Shown piece by piece: positions 47,531 to 59,330 of a DNA stretch of 64,000 nucleotides. Origin of the DNA: Centropus unirufus (taxonomy: Eukaryota > Chordata > Aves > Cuculiformes > Centropidae); assembly GCA_013397695.1 (NCBI GenBank), contig VYZI01000002.1, forward strand, positions 7,430,395 to 7,494,394, read 5' to 3'. Position 1 is the first letter of the stretch; each line of letters begins with the position of its first letter. Position numbers and translations under genes: made by a program. Below the pieces are notes generated by a model. The model was not told the origin of the DNA, made no database searches, and was given only the letters and a program-made list of their open reading frames with translations.

Positions 47531-49404
47531 AAGTAGCGCACCAGACTGAGCACTTCAGCAACATCACACTTGAAATTAAATAGTAACCACGTGATTCCTC
47601 TGGCAATTTGTTTCTTTCCGTTCTACCAGCTTGTCCTACATCGTTTAGTCACATTTTATTTGATTCAGGCATGCATAGGAAAAATAAAAGACCTGTGGGA
47701 ACATGGAGGAGCTCTAACAGGTAAACATACCAATTGCTATAAGGAAAGTAGACTTAAAACATCACTTCTCTGCTTCCTTTTTTTTGACAAATAATTTCGT
47801 TCCACATTTACTCTATGAAAGGAAAAGCTCTAGCCATAAACTGATTGGGAGAGTTGGGCATTTTCTCCCGTTCAAGTTATTCCACTTTTCACAGCCAAAT
47901 ACTAGATAGGGGCTGTACACAAGAGAGAACTTGATTGATCTCAGAGTGGATGGATTATCAGTCTGCAATATAATAATCCCTGATACTCTGTGTCCGAAAA
48001 AGGGAAATAGGCTGATACTTCTTTTAAAAATATTAAGAGCACCCAAATTTTTTTTGGTATTTTATGCATCTTGTTATTTTAAATGCAAGATAAGGAGCGT
48101 AATGCTATCGATTAATTTTTTCTATGTAAAATTTGTTTCCCATTTTTCTTAGAAAATAAGGTAAAAAAATCACCCTGCTTTTATTTCTGAGCACTGCCAC
48201 AATACAAATTGTATAACAAAAATAAGAACAAAATTATCCTAATTCCACAACATTTCCATATTTCAGATGGTATTACATGGCAGTCTCTCGGAAGCTTGAT
48301 GTTATTTTCCAAAACATAAAGCCCGATGAAGTTTTTGTGCATGTGTTACATCTTCCCTGTGACTTCAGGTTTCACATCACTTTTCAGTCTTATTGTGCAA
48401 TTTTAAATATGGAAGAGGTATGACTTCAGGATAAAATGAAAGAGAAGCTACATCCATTTTTCCCTGAGACTGTTATGATCCCTGTTAGTTACTATGGAGA
48501 GACGCCACTATACAAGAATCATTAGCACATTAAGGCATTAATGACTCCTCTGCAACTGCTCCTAACATGTGGATTTCTACTGAAGAAGCCCATCATGCAA
48601 TTTAACAAGATTACCCAAATCATTATAGCTATAGAGGTATCATTACTCAGGCTGTGGACTACAAGGGTAGATAAGCTTATAAAAAAAACTCTCAGAATAA
48701 TAGTTCTGTAGTAAACTCTTACTCCACTTTAAGGTAGCATTGAGTAAAATTTCCACCTGCAAATGCTCACAGGACATATTAATGCTCAAGACCCCCTTGA
48801 AGAAAATCTCATTTAGGCCAAATTAAACAAAGATACAGAGATCAGAGAGCTTTGGGCTCAATGTTACTGTTCACATTGGTCAGCTAAGTAGAGAGGACAG
48901 AATTTATGACTGCCCTGCTATACACCTGTTCCTCCCTTGTCCCCACCTAATCTCAGCCTATCTAATTCCCAAATCACATCCTGTCAGTGTGTGAAATATG
49001 CTGCTTACCCCAGAGCTTTCAAAACTTCCCCCAGAAGAAGGAGAAGACAATTTTGGAGAAAGTGAGGGCCTAGGGTCAGTCAGCCTGACAGGAGGGAAGC
49101 CAAGGCAAAAGAGGAAGAAGTTTTGGAGTCTTGCTTTGGTTCATATGAATTAAGTTCTAGACTAGGACACAGTTGGGAAGATATAAAGCCTTCAGGATCA
49201 ACTGAGGAGATGGGAAAGGAAATTCCTTCAATTGAAATGGGCTGTATCCTACCTCCAAGACTTTTTGAGCCCTGCTTAGACTGCAAAAGTCATAGATACA
49301 TAATCATTTATCTAAGTGTACATGTAGTAAATCATTAGTACGATGGTTCCATTTGTCTGGCCTGTGTGTTCTAAATCTCCGGACTGCTAATATATTCACT
49401 TTGT

Positions 49405-49429
49405 AAAAAAAAAAAAAAAAAAAAAAAAA
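49405..49429 (+). repeat. Uninterrupted poly(A), 25 A
   Basis: Twenty-five consecutive A, the longest pure homopolymer in the window. The 30 bases upstream contain no AATAAA signal. It could be a slippage tract or the tail of a retroposed transcript. CR1 elements do not carry poly(A), so it is not part of the CR1 copy that starts 230 bp further on. Confidence 0.85.
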
Positions 49430-49654
49430 GGAGAGGTGAGAGGCTGTATCTTTTGCTTGAGTACACACTCAGGAAAATTAAATAAAAATATGCAGAAGGA
49501 AGTTTTTCTCCCTCACTGCCAAATGAATTTTTTGCTTATTTACCTATTTGGATCATCCTGTACCATAAAACAGCCCTGCCCCAAACAACAGACTTTTGGT
49601 GCCTTAAAATGTACTATAAACAAGCTTCTGTTTTGGAATGGGAGGAATAGTATG
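49430..49654. other. Short non-coding gap before the CR1 copy
   Basis: No gene or repeat was recognised. The open frame running through it into the CR1 copy is a chance join. Confidence 0.45.
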
Positions 49655-50774
49655 GAAGAGCATTTACAATAGGAGATCCTTTTTGGCTAACCTAATCTCC
49701 TATGACCAAGTGACCCACTTAGTAGATGAGGGAAAGCCTGTCAATGTTATCTATCTAGACTTCAGTAAAGCCTTTTTCAGCATTCTCCTGGACAAACTGG
49801 CTGCTCGTGGCTCGAATGGGTATAGTTTTTGCTGAGTAAAAGACTGGTTGGATGGCTGAGTCCAAAGAGTCGTGGTTAATCGAGTTACATTCACTTGGTG
49901 GCTCATCACAAGTGGTGTTCCCCAGAGCTCAGTGTTGGGGCTGGTTATGTTTAATATCTTGGTCAGGGATCTCGATGAGGAGACCGAGTACACCCTTGGT
50001 GCACTCTTGCAGATGACCCGAGGTCGGGTGGGAATGTTGATTTTCTGGGTCAAAACAACCCTATATGTAATGCTGAAGGCTTGGGGAAGAGTGCCTGGAA
50101 AGCTGCCTGGCAGAGAAGGACCCAGGAGTATTGGTAAACAATCATCTGAACCTGAGCCAGCACCGTGCCCAGGTGACCAAGAAGGCCAATAACATCCTGG
50201 CTTGTATCCAAAATCCTGTGGCCAGCAGGAGTAGACAAGTGATTGTGCCTATATACTTGGCACTAGTGAGGTCACACCTCAAATACCATGTTCAGTTTTG
50301 GACCACTTATGACACAGAAGACACTGAGGTGCTGAAGTTTGAGCAGAGAAGAGCAAAGCTTGTGAAGAATCTCAAAAATGAGGAGCGTTTGAAGGAACTG
50401 GGGTGGCTCAGTCTAGAGAAAAGGAGGCTGAGGGTAGACTTCATCACCCTTTAGAATTACCTTAAAGGAGGGTGTAGCGAGGCAGATGTTTGTCTCTTCT
50501 CCCTAGTAAATAAACAATAAGGCAAGAGGAAAAGGCCTCAAGTAGTAGCAGAGGAGGTTTCTATTATTAGGAAAAATTCCTTCACTAAAAGGGTTGTCAA
50601 GAATTGGAAGACTCCGATTAAAAATATGGTTGGCTCTCCATCCTGGGCAGAATTTAAAAGATGTGCAGATGTAGTGCTTAAGAACATTATTTAGTTGTGA
50701 ATTTGGCACAGTAAAGTTTATGGTTGGACTTGATTATCTTGAAGGTCTTTGCCAACCTGTGATTTGATTCTATG
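49655..50774 (+). mobile_element. CR1 LINE with ORF2 reverse-transcriptase remnant
   Basis: The longest CR1 copy here, about 1.1 kb in plus orientation: the RT region, the ORF2 C-terminal region, and the 3' UTR with an octamer-type tail (tttgattctatga at the right end). It is 5'-truncated within the RT domain. Conserved blocks appear in the normal order: the fingers/palm motif with the first catalytic Asp (V-I-Y-L-D-F-S-K-A-F, about 49,746-49,775), the 'TSGVPQ' motif (near 49,908) and a remnant of the catalytic F-A-D-D motif reading L-A-D-D (50,006-50,017). The C-terminal part (A-Q-V-T-K-K-A-N to E-K-R-R-L-R, about 50,167-50,433) and the 3' UTR follow. Frames are broken and the copy is inactive. 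Confidence 0.96.
49676..50454 (+). pseudogene. Decayed CR1 ORF2 (reverse transcriptase and C-terminal region)
   Basis: In active CR1 elements ORF2 encodes an endonuclease and reverse transcriptase that copies the element's RNA at a nicked target. Here the endonuclease is absent. The RT remnant is split over at least three frames, with an in-frame stop near 49,833 after the 'AARG' block. A deletion near 50,040 joins the sequence just after the L-A-D-D motif to a 'gggtcaaaacaacccta' block that normally lies over 100 bp further on. The last part, 50,131-50,454, is a clean 107-codon stretch that still reads as CR1 protein. The remnant cannot make a functional enzyme. Confidence 0.88.
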
Positions 50775-53760
50775 AGAACAGAAGAGTTACAAGAGGGTGA
50801 GGGGCCTTAGCAGTCATTGGATATTTGCAGTAGAAAAATAAAACAAAACCAACATAACGCACAAAACAGAATAACAGCTAACTGCCACACAATCCCACAA
50901 TTGTTGAGGAAAAATAAAGCCAGAGAGTTGATGAGGCATATAATCTCTGGTCTTGAGGCTATTATTTATAAATATCTACTGTTGTACATAATTAAGCATA
51001 CATTAGTTTAAGGAAAAGGTGAATTTATGCTGTGAGTACCTCCCTGTCTCCAGTTAGACAGTGGAAAATACCACGAAAAATTATAAGGCTCTTACATAAA
51101 GGACCTGGAACTGACTCTGACCTATTCCTCATGCTGCTGAATTGAAGAGACCAGCAATGAAAGTATCTGAAAGCTTAGTTGAAAACATGAAAATTAAGAA
51201 AAAAAAGTATTGGATGCTGTAGTCAGCTTTATTGGAAAAGCAGATTTAAAATATGATGAATATAAAAATAACTCGGTGTGAATTGAGCCTGAAGGAGCTA
51301 CTGTAATCTCATCCAATCCTTCATCGCTGCTTAGGAATTAACAGTATAAGATAACTTCATAAATTAAGTCATTGTTATCTGTGCTCTGAATAAAGATTTT
51401 GAGTTTTTTGCTTTTTCCTATTAATCCACTCACAAAGGCAGGAAGGATAATATAAAATATAGCTCTATGAAGAATAACATTGAAGTCTGCATACAAATCT
51501 AAGAAATCCAACAGAAAAAGGTATGCCTTACTACAAACTAAACATTAGGTTTAACTGAAAGCTTATGCTACTGTATTTAACCTTTGACAAACATTACCTT
51601 TTTCCATGGCTATCCAGGGTGAAAATGGAAAATCTGTCAAACAGTCCATGCAGGCTGACAGATTATGCTGGCGTTTTACATTTTAGTATAACTTAATCCT
51701 TCATAATATTTAGACAGGTACATTCACATATACTTCCAAAAGCCCCATTATACTATTGCATTTTCCTGATCAGAAAATGAACAGAGGGCTTTTACTCAAT
51801 GCATGTTATTAAACACCTCAGCATGCACATATATGTAGCCTGTCTCTGCAGAATACCACATTTTGAGGATTTTACTGGAGTTTTGTTAGTTTTAACTATA
51901 CAAGGGTATAGTTACTATCCGAACAACATACCTGTAAGGGAACACACTCTTAGGTGACAGATGTTCCCAAATTATTTAGTTAGTTATCACAACTCTGCAA
52001 GGCATCCAGTCAACAGAGCCTAAAAAGGGATGACCACACAAGTCGTGGTTTGTACCTTTCCCCAACCACAGTTGTACCTTTCAAAGACTGGTATCACACT
52101 GCACATTCACTAGATCTAGACATCCCAACAATCTCTACATTAAGAGTACTATCTAAGCTGTAGGAAAGCTCAGCTTTCTTTTCAGGAAAATGACACCTGA
52201 CAGAGATGTATTAAAATAATTAGTTCCTTGAAGAGCACAAGGAGGAGCTCCTTGAAAGCATCAAGTGCTCCAAGATAAGCTTTCTGCCCGATCAACAACG
52301 CAGAACATTTTGAGCTGGGTAGAATACTTCTTGCTCCTTGTACTCAAAGACTCTGAAAATGCTTCTTTCTCACTTAATGGTCAACTTCTTCAAGGGATTT
52401 TCTATCCTTCTGCCAGTCACACAAGTGCAATGCTCATTCTCTGCTGGCCTAATAAAAACATTGTCCCACACTGGGAGTGGGTGGAGAAGGGGAATTACCA
52501 GTAAAGTCAAATAAAACTGCAGTAATAATTTCTCATTGATATTGTCTAAAAGCATCTTTCAAAAATAAGGCATTGACTGAACAAACAATAAATCAGACTA
52601 CGTTTGGGCTCAACAGCTAATACCCCAAAACATCTCATCTTGATACCAGCCAACTACATTCAGTCAGTAATCTTCAAGTACTTTCACACTATAAAAGGCT
52701 ATTTAAAAAGTTTACTGCTTTTCAGTCATTTTTATTAATTTTAAAAAGCAAAACCAACTTCTCTCCCTTTAAATTGTAAGCAAGTAGAGTGGACTGTGTT
52801 TCTTCTCTCTTGTAACAGCTTGGCAATTCTAGAAATAAAAAGTAACAAGGAGAACACGATGCTTTCTAGGCAAAGACTAGATTTGTTTTAGCAGTCTCAA
52901 AGTTTCCTGCAGCTTGGATCTCACCTCTCACGCAGCCTTGGGTAGACAGACCACATAGACAACATTTGTTATTAAAACTCATAATTGCCAAGAGTGTCAA
53001 AAAATGAGAACAGTAGGCCAGACAATTAGCCTTGGAGAAAAATTTTCACTTGAGATATCAGAAGAAATTATAGCAACTTCAAACAGCAGTAGAATTACCA
53101 GATGGTACGCAGTGCTAGGGGGTGCTAGCTAAAGGGCTTTCATTTATTGTACAGTGACCTAAACTTGTACTCTCTTTCCAGAACAAAGAACACTTACTTA
53201 ATCATAAAAGCCTTGACAAAACGCATTGCATTAAAGAACTCAGTTAAAGAAATGGTTTTTAGAATTACCATTTAAGTCATGGGATGCTGTTTTGGTCATT
53301 CATCTTTACGCTTTAAACCATAGTCCTTTCCCTGAATACTTGCAGTCTATCAGAAATAGAGCTGTTAAATGCTCTCTTTCTTAGGACCCATGAAGTTCGG
53401 CAGCAGATGTCCATGACTTATCTGTCTGATGGCATGAAAGTTGGTGTAACTTTGACTAAGAATTTGGGGTACTACCAGTACAATTTACAGAGGTATTACT
53501 AATTATCATATGTGGCCTGATTAAATTCTTAGTTTACTATCTGTGAAGGACAAATTAATTCACTCCAAGATGATGGAGAGTGACCCTTCTACTTCACAGA
53601 TCCTTCCATCACGTACCTTTTCACTGCCATGAGTGCCATCAACCAAACTGAGTCCAAGAGATATCCATAAATCTACCCCACTTTGCTTTCTACTGGAAGT
53701 CACTGGAGCAGATTTACAAACACACAACAGTACCTTCCCCAAAGCCTTGAAAGGTATCAC

Positions 53761-53783
53761 AGAGGAGAGAGAGAGATAGAGAT
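53761..53783. repeat. GA-rich microsatellite-like patch
   Basis: agaggagagagagagatagaga: mostly GA dinucleotides with interruptions. Confidence 0.7.
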
Positions 53784-56700
53784 AAAATACTATAAGGTTG
53801 TGGTAAACATGGTGGAATACAGCTGTTAGTTATACTTTTCTTCTATTCCTTTGGTTAAAGAAATACAGAAAAAGGATGCATTTAAGATGAACAAACTAAG
53901 TCAAGTGTGTAGTTAGCATATTACAATGTTGAGGAAGGAAAACTAGGAGTTAGACTAACCCACAGTATCAAGCCCAATTATACTACCTGGACAAAAGTGG
54001 CAGACAAAACTCTTCCAGAAATAGGAACAAGGGATTTATATTTTCTTATCTTTTATTCAAGGCCAGGCCATCCCTGGTGCCTTCAGCAGACACTAACTTG
54101 TCTCTATTGCATCGGTAACCTGCTGACTTTTTATATCAACACAATAGTATATTCACTCACAGGGGGAATGCGATGTGGTGTATGTAACTGGTATCATGAG
54201 AAGCATGTACCCCAGCAAGACACGCAGTCCATAGTAAAGCGCTGAAAAACATTTTGTTTCTTCACATTCCCACTTTGTAACATAGCAGCAGCTACAACAC
54301 TTATAAAGATGGAGAGTCTCACAATTAATTCAATATACTAAGACATTAAAGAACAATGTGAACAATGTACCATTTAAAACACTGCAATCTCTCCGGACAA
54401 GATACTAGTAATCAGCAGTAGAAAAAAAAAAGAAAGTGAGAAGGGCAGAGAGAAAGTTAGATTATTACGTTGCTAGCAGCATATAACTTGATTTTTGGTT
54501 GACAAATCTCATTAAATATTCAGCAGATATAATTTAAAACATAATACAGCTTATGTTATAGTCTCTTTACTTACACAAATCACACCTGGATTTGATGATA
54601 CCTGAAGAATGCTGATAATTTCATAATTAAAAAATTGTTTTACTAATTAAAACAAACTATATTTTTATTTAGAAAAGGAAAATCAGGGGGTTTATATTGA
54701 AAATTTTAATAAGCAGCCACAGATTTGTTCATACTAGTGGCAAGTCTAAAATTCAGAGCAAAAAGTCAGAAAAGGGTAGGTACCAGGGGAAGTCTTCCCT
54801 CAAAACATGGCCAAAGTTGTTTTCAGTCTAACAAGGCAGTGAAGCAGCTTTATAACATACGGAACCATTTGTGGTCTAAAAAAGTCACTTCTATGAGTGT
54901 ACTATGACGTTCACATTTGTCAAAGAGATGACAACTATTTCAATTTTAAGAAATAAAGTTGCCATTTAATCTGAGCTACAGCACCTAGTGTTTCTGTGCT
55001 CAGCCTGTGCACTTGCACACACAAAAAAAAAAATATATATTTTTTCCTCATGTTTCCTATTAGGCAATTTCATATTTACGTAAGACATCCCCAAAAACTG
55101 AAACAAAGACATAAACATGAATTTTTGAAAAGCAGTTATATTCTCAAAACAAGTCCAAAGCAACTAATGAATTTTAACACCATTATCATTTGTCCAAAAG
55201 AACCCAGATCAGAGATCATATGCCTTCCTGGTTCACAGCAACCATTCAAGTATTTAAAACTGTAAAAGAATGCTTAACTCACTTTTTTGGAAATAGTCAC
55301 ACCTTATAGAAACAGAAGATAAATTGCTCATGTTTCAGCAGGCACTGCAAAGAAGCAGACAGCCTTCCATGGAGACACAATGCAGACCACTTGAGGGACA
55401 GTGAAAACAAACAGGGTGGACAGAAGCACACAAAAACTTCCAATCAGAGTTGTGCATTTGGGTGGATCAGTTCAGTAGAGACACAGAGGTGGAGAAGGCA
55501 TCTTCGGCACTGTGAAGTGGAATGTTTGGTTATCTTGCTTGGGCTTTAGGCATATATGCTTGGCTTCATTTAATACCTTGTGAGATGTGCTCAATAGCTC
55601 AACAATCTCACTATGGCACAGTATAAAGCTATGCAGACATAGTGGCTTGTGTCTCAATGACATATCAACATGGCTTTGAAGCATTAGTTTATCCTAATCT
55701 TTGTAGGCACAGATTAAAACAAAGACTTGCCAGCTATCAGTGATATACATCTCCCTGTGCACAAGAAAATAAGAGATGAGCATACGTTCAAAAATTTCCA
55801 AGAAGACACCCCACTGTGCCTGTATTTCAGGACAAAAATTCAGAGAAGAATTCCTAAGATCCCCAACTCTAGCACCTACTCACTACTTCAGAAAATCACA
55901 TCCTCTTTCTTTAACAGATGTAGCAAACTGACTCTGAAGTTATCATCTTTCATGCCCTGTCACTGGTTAGATGTCCACTTCAGACAGTCTCTTTGATGGT
56001 CAAAATCCTGGATTTATTACAACTAGATTAGTCTTACTTATATTTGGATAACTTTGCTCTTCAGCTTAATACCTTTTTTCTACTTTCTGCATGTTACCCT
56101 TACAAGGCATTCAGAGACAGCATCATGTTACCTACCCCACCTGAACTGAATCAGGTTCAGTTATTCTAGACATATTTTTTTTCTTACAGTTATTTTAAGC
56201 AAGGAATAATGAGAATGACAGTGTTATGTAGCATTAACGAGAGTAACTATTGACGTTACAGAACTGAGAAAAAAGAAGCTCTAATAGTTAGCTTAACAGA
56301 GATGTGAGCAGCAGTCTCTACACCAGGTGAATACGGAGGAGAGTGGGAATCTACATTCATTGCCCTAGAAGGTACAGGAAAGGAAAATTTAGGATGCAGA
56401 CAAAACTGACCAATTCAAGAAGGTGTCAAATTCCAGGACCCCACCACCAGCCTACTTCTACTGATGAGCTTACTGCCCATACTAATGAAATTGACTTTTA
56501 TTTTTAAATCGTGAAAGTGCTTTTATTAAAAACATAGTATATGAAATAACAATATATCGAGCAATATACATATATTGGAAGAAGTAAGAATAAAGTAAGT
56601 ATAAAATGTAGCTTGCTCCACTTAAAATTTTTGTTACATAACACAAGAAAATCTCACTCTCTTTAAGTGGAGCTTTGATGTTTAAATCATACCTAAGCAA

Positions 56701-57708
56701 GGGCAGAAAACTTGTGAACTAGCTAATTATATGCACTAAGAATATTTTAAAGTGAGAAATAATTAAATAACTACTCCTTAACAAGTTATCACACAATACA
56801 GAAAGAAGAGCCATTAAAAGATAAAGCTAGTAATGGGATTACTCCTGCATTTATTAATTTTCTTTTGTAACAAAGTTCATCAGTTCTATTGCTCCTACTT
56901 TTTCCCCCAACTCTTTACAAAAGCACGACTAACAAAAATGGCTCGTCTCCAGTTTTGTTACTTTTATCATTTCGATTTTACCACTAGGTGGGGATAGCAC
57001 AACACAGATCAGCTCCTAGTCTGTTGAAATAAGCGAAAACTACAACTCGCCATGCAGTTTCAACCAAAATTTAAATGTGCTCTCTGTACGTTAAAAAAAA
57101 ATATGAAAGATTAATCTTTTTAACAGTATCAATTGCTGTAGCAAAGACTTACCTGCTTCAGTTGCATTCTCGCACTCTGTTCTTCTCCGTTAAAATACTC
57201 ACGGATGCCCTGAGAAACTCTTCCTGGGTCAAGCATTCAGAACAGCCTTTCACCTAGCTTCTAGCTGAGTTTTACAGCTATTGTATTTTCTGCAGTCTTG
57301 TTGTAGCAGATGCTTCTAAAAATCATAACAGCTTTACCTTTAAATCCTCTTTCCACATTACTGTTTATAAGGCTGCTCCCACAAGTCTATTAAAGCCTTC
57401 AAAGGTGAGACTGCCAGTTTTTTCTTGCCTCATACTCTCCTCTGACTTCCTAGGACAATTGAAATATATTGCTTTTAAAAAAATATCAGCATCACTGCAG
57501 TCTTTATCAGACCAAACTTTCGAGTCACAACTTTCCTCTCAGATCATTCAGCCACAAAAGCCAACCCTGAGCTCTACCACCCACAAGCGACGGAGTGAAC
57601 TCCAAGTGAAGTCAATTCGATTGAAAGGCTTGCCCCCAGCAGGTAGATTGGACACACCAGTGCCCTGTTATCCCCTCCTGGATGCAGCTGTGAAACACCG
57701 CTTGGTTT

Positions 57709-57717
57709 GGGGGGGGG
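57709..57717 (+). repeat. G9 homopolymer run
   Basis: Nine consecutive G inside a slightly GC-richer patch (57,560-57,740). It interrupts the local open frame and is prone to sequencing or slippage error. Confidence 0.7.
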
Positions 57718-59239
57718 ATAGGAGGCACTATAACTCTTGCTGCAAAAATGCATACCTGCAGAACCTTTCTATTCAGCTTTAAAAATCACCTCTTTATGTG
57801 TTGTTTATGATAGACATTTTGCATTTGTGTGAAGCTGCTTTTGCTGTTAATGTTCCTGCCTGATACATTGGCAGTGATGTTTGTACCCAATTTCTACAAC
57901 ACCCCCTGCATGATCTGGCTGCAGCCCCATGTTCCAATAAGCTCCCTGTCGTCCTTAAAATAGAACATTTCCTTCAGTACTTGCACTTGTAGGAGTCTAC
58001 ATCATACCTGCTCACTTCTAGGTATTTTATAAAGCACAGTAGAAGCTGCACTTTGATGGCATGCAGCTACTGAAACCACAGAACCTAAAAATATGGAAAA
58101 ACAATTAATGGCTTTTCTGTTGCTCACAACTGTACCCATAATAGATGAAGCCTCTGAAATACGATTATGCTTTTTGTACAGGTAGAATCAAGTTAAATTA
58201 ATTTGTTTCTTACTAAGCTTACATCTAAGTAGCTGAAACCAGTTGGTTTTAATTACATTCCTAAATGTAATACTATATGTACTAAAAGAAAATGGGTAAT
58301 GCAACAAAACCATAGAAATATAAACCAATATCTGTACCTCTGTCATCATCAGAATTTACTGCACCACTGAAGGGACTCACATCTTATGATGGTGAAAGAT
58401 GCTAAGACTATTTAGTAGAATTCCTCACAGAAATTCAGTAGGGAGGAGTTGCATGACAAGGTGAAAGACAAAACAAATTACAGAAGGTACATGATTGGGA
58501 AAATAAAGAAAGTGGACTGAGTTTGTATTTCTTCTGAGTTACATCAGCCTTTGCCTGAATGTCTGCATGTAAGTTACTTGTTAACATCTTTTCTAGACTA
58601 CTGATCTCTAACCCACACTTAACTGCTGCCCTGTAGTCGATAGCTCAGTGCGCATAAACAGTTTGTAATGAACTGGCTAAGCGCAATCTGTGTCAAGAAA
58701 ATGGGGAAGAAGGATATAACTGGTGTATTGGCTAACAGCATGGCCTATATATAGGTCTCAAAGTGAAGTGGAGAAACTTCTATTTAAATCACAAGCAATC
58801 CAATATGAAAAAGCAACCGTAAATCAGAGTTACAAAGCAGTTAAATACATGGACTATTCCCCAAAAGGGATATGCCTTCTCACTAGACTGTGAAAGGTCC
58901 GATGCCATTCTCAAGTCTGCATCTGGCCATCACCCTGAAGTGTACATAAGAGAATTAGGAAGTCATGAAAAAAAAAGGGAAAACCAACCCAAATCCTCAA
59001 TTAAATAACCTCATCTAAAAGCCTGGTCTTTCTCAAGTAACTCAAAATCACCTGACATTTCTTAACACTTTGCTATCTGTTCCACTTTGACTCAGAGCCC
59101 AAGATAGTACCTTTTCCACAATCCAAGTTACAGGGTGAGAATTGTACAGTACTGATTGCCACAACATGTATAGCCTTTGAGATCTTCCACCTTGTTTCAA
59201 AAATGGAATAGACATAGACTGTAAGCTAGCACCAGCTCA

Positions 59240-59330
59240 AAACCTTGGCCCCAAGCAGCAGCTGGAGTTCTCCGCCTCAGTAGTCTCCTGCAGCAAGGAA
59301 TTCCATGGATTAATCATGACTTGTATACAA
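59240..59330 (-). repeat. Old CR1-like fragment (tentative)
   Basis: The phrase gcaaggaattccatggatta at about 59,293 and the following 'atcatgacttgtatac' resemble the 'gcaatgagttccacaggtt ... gtgtgaag' wording found in reverse-strand copies of old amniote CR1 elements. The left part (cagctggagttctccgcctc) is less certain. The fragment is short and diverged. Confidence 0.45.

Larger units (their letters stand above)
42669..49404. other. AT-rich non-coding stretch
   Basis: No supported gene. It includes an A13 run near 44,175, a 20-bp tandem duplication at 45,711, a 10-bp hairpin at 47,452 and a T/C-rich patch at about 46,960-47,530. A minus-strand open frame of 125 codons at 43,174-43,551 has no recognised domain. 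A GC-richer patch at 45,540-45,650 is unassigned. Confidence 0.5.
50775..59239. other. AT-rich non-coding stretch
   Basis: No supported gene. It includes a GA-rich patch at 53,761, a self-complementary A6-TATATA-T6 tract near 55,028-55,045 and a G9 run at 57,709-57,717. An exon-like short frame at 53,385 and a 125-codon plus-strand frame at 57,405-57,782 have no recognised product. Confidence 0.5.

Noticed and set aside
57405..57782. 125-codon plus-strand open frame
   Set aside because: Unrecognised product. It reads through a G9 homopolymer run, which makes the frame unreliable.
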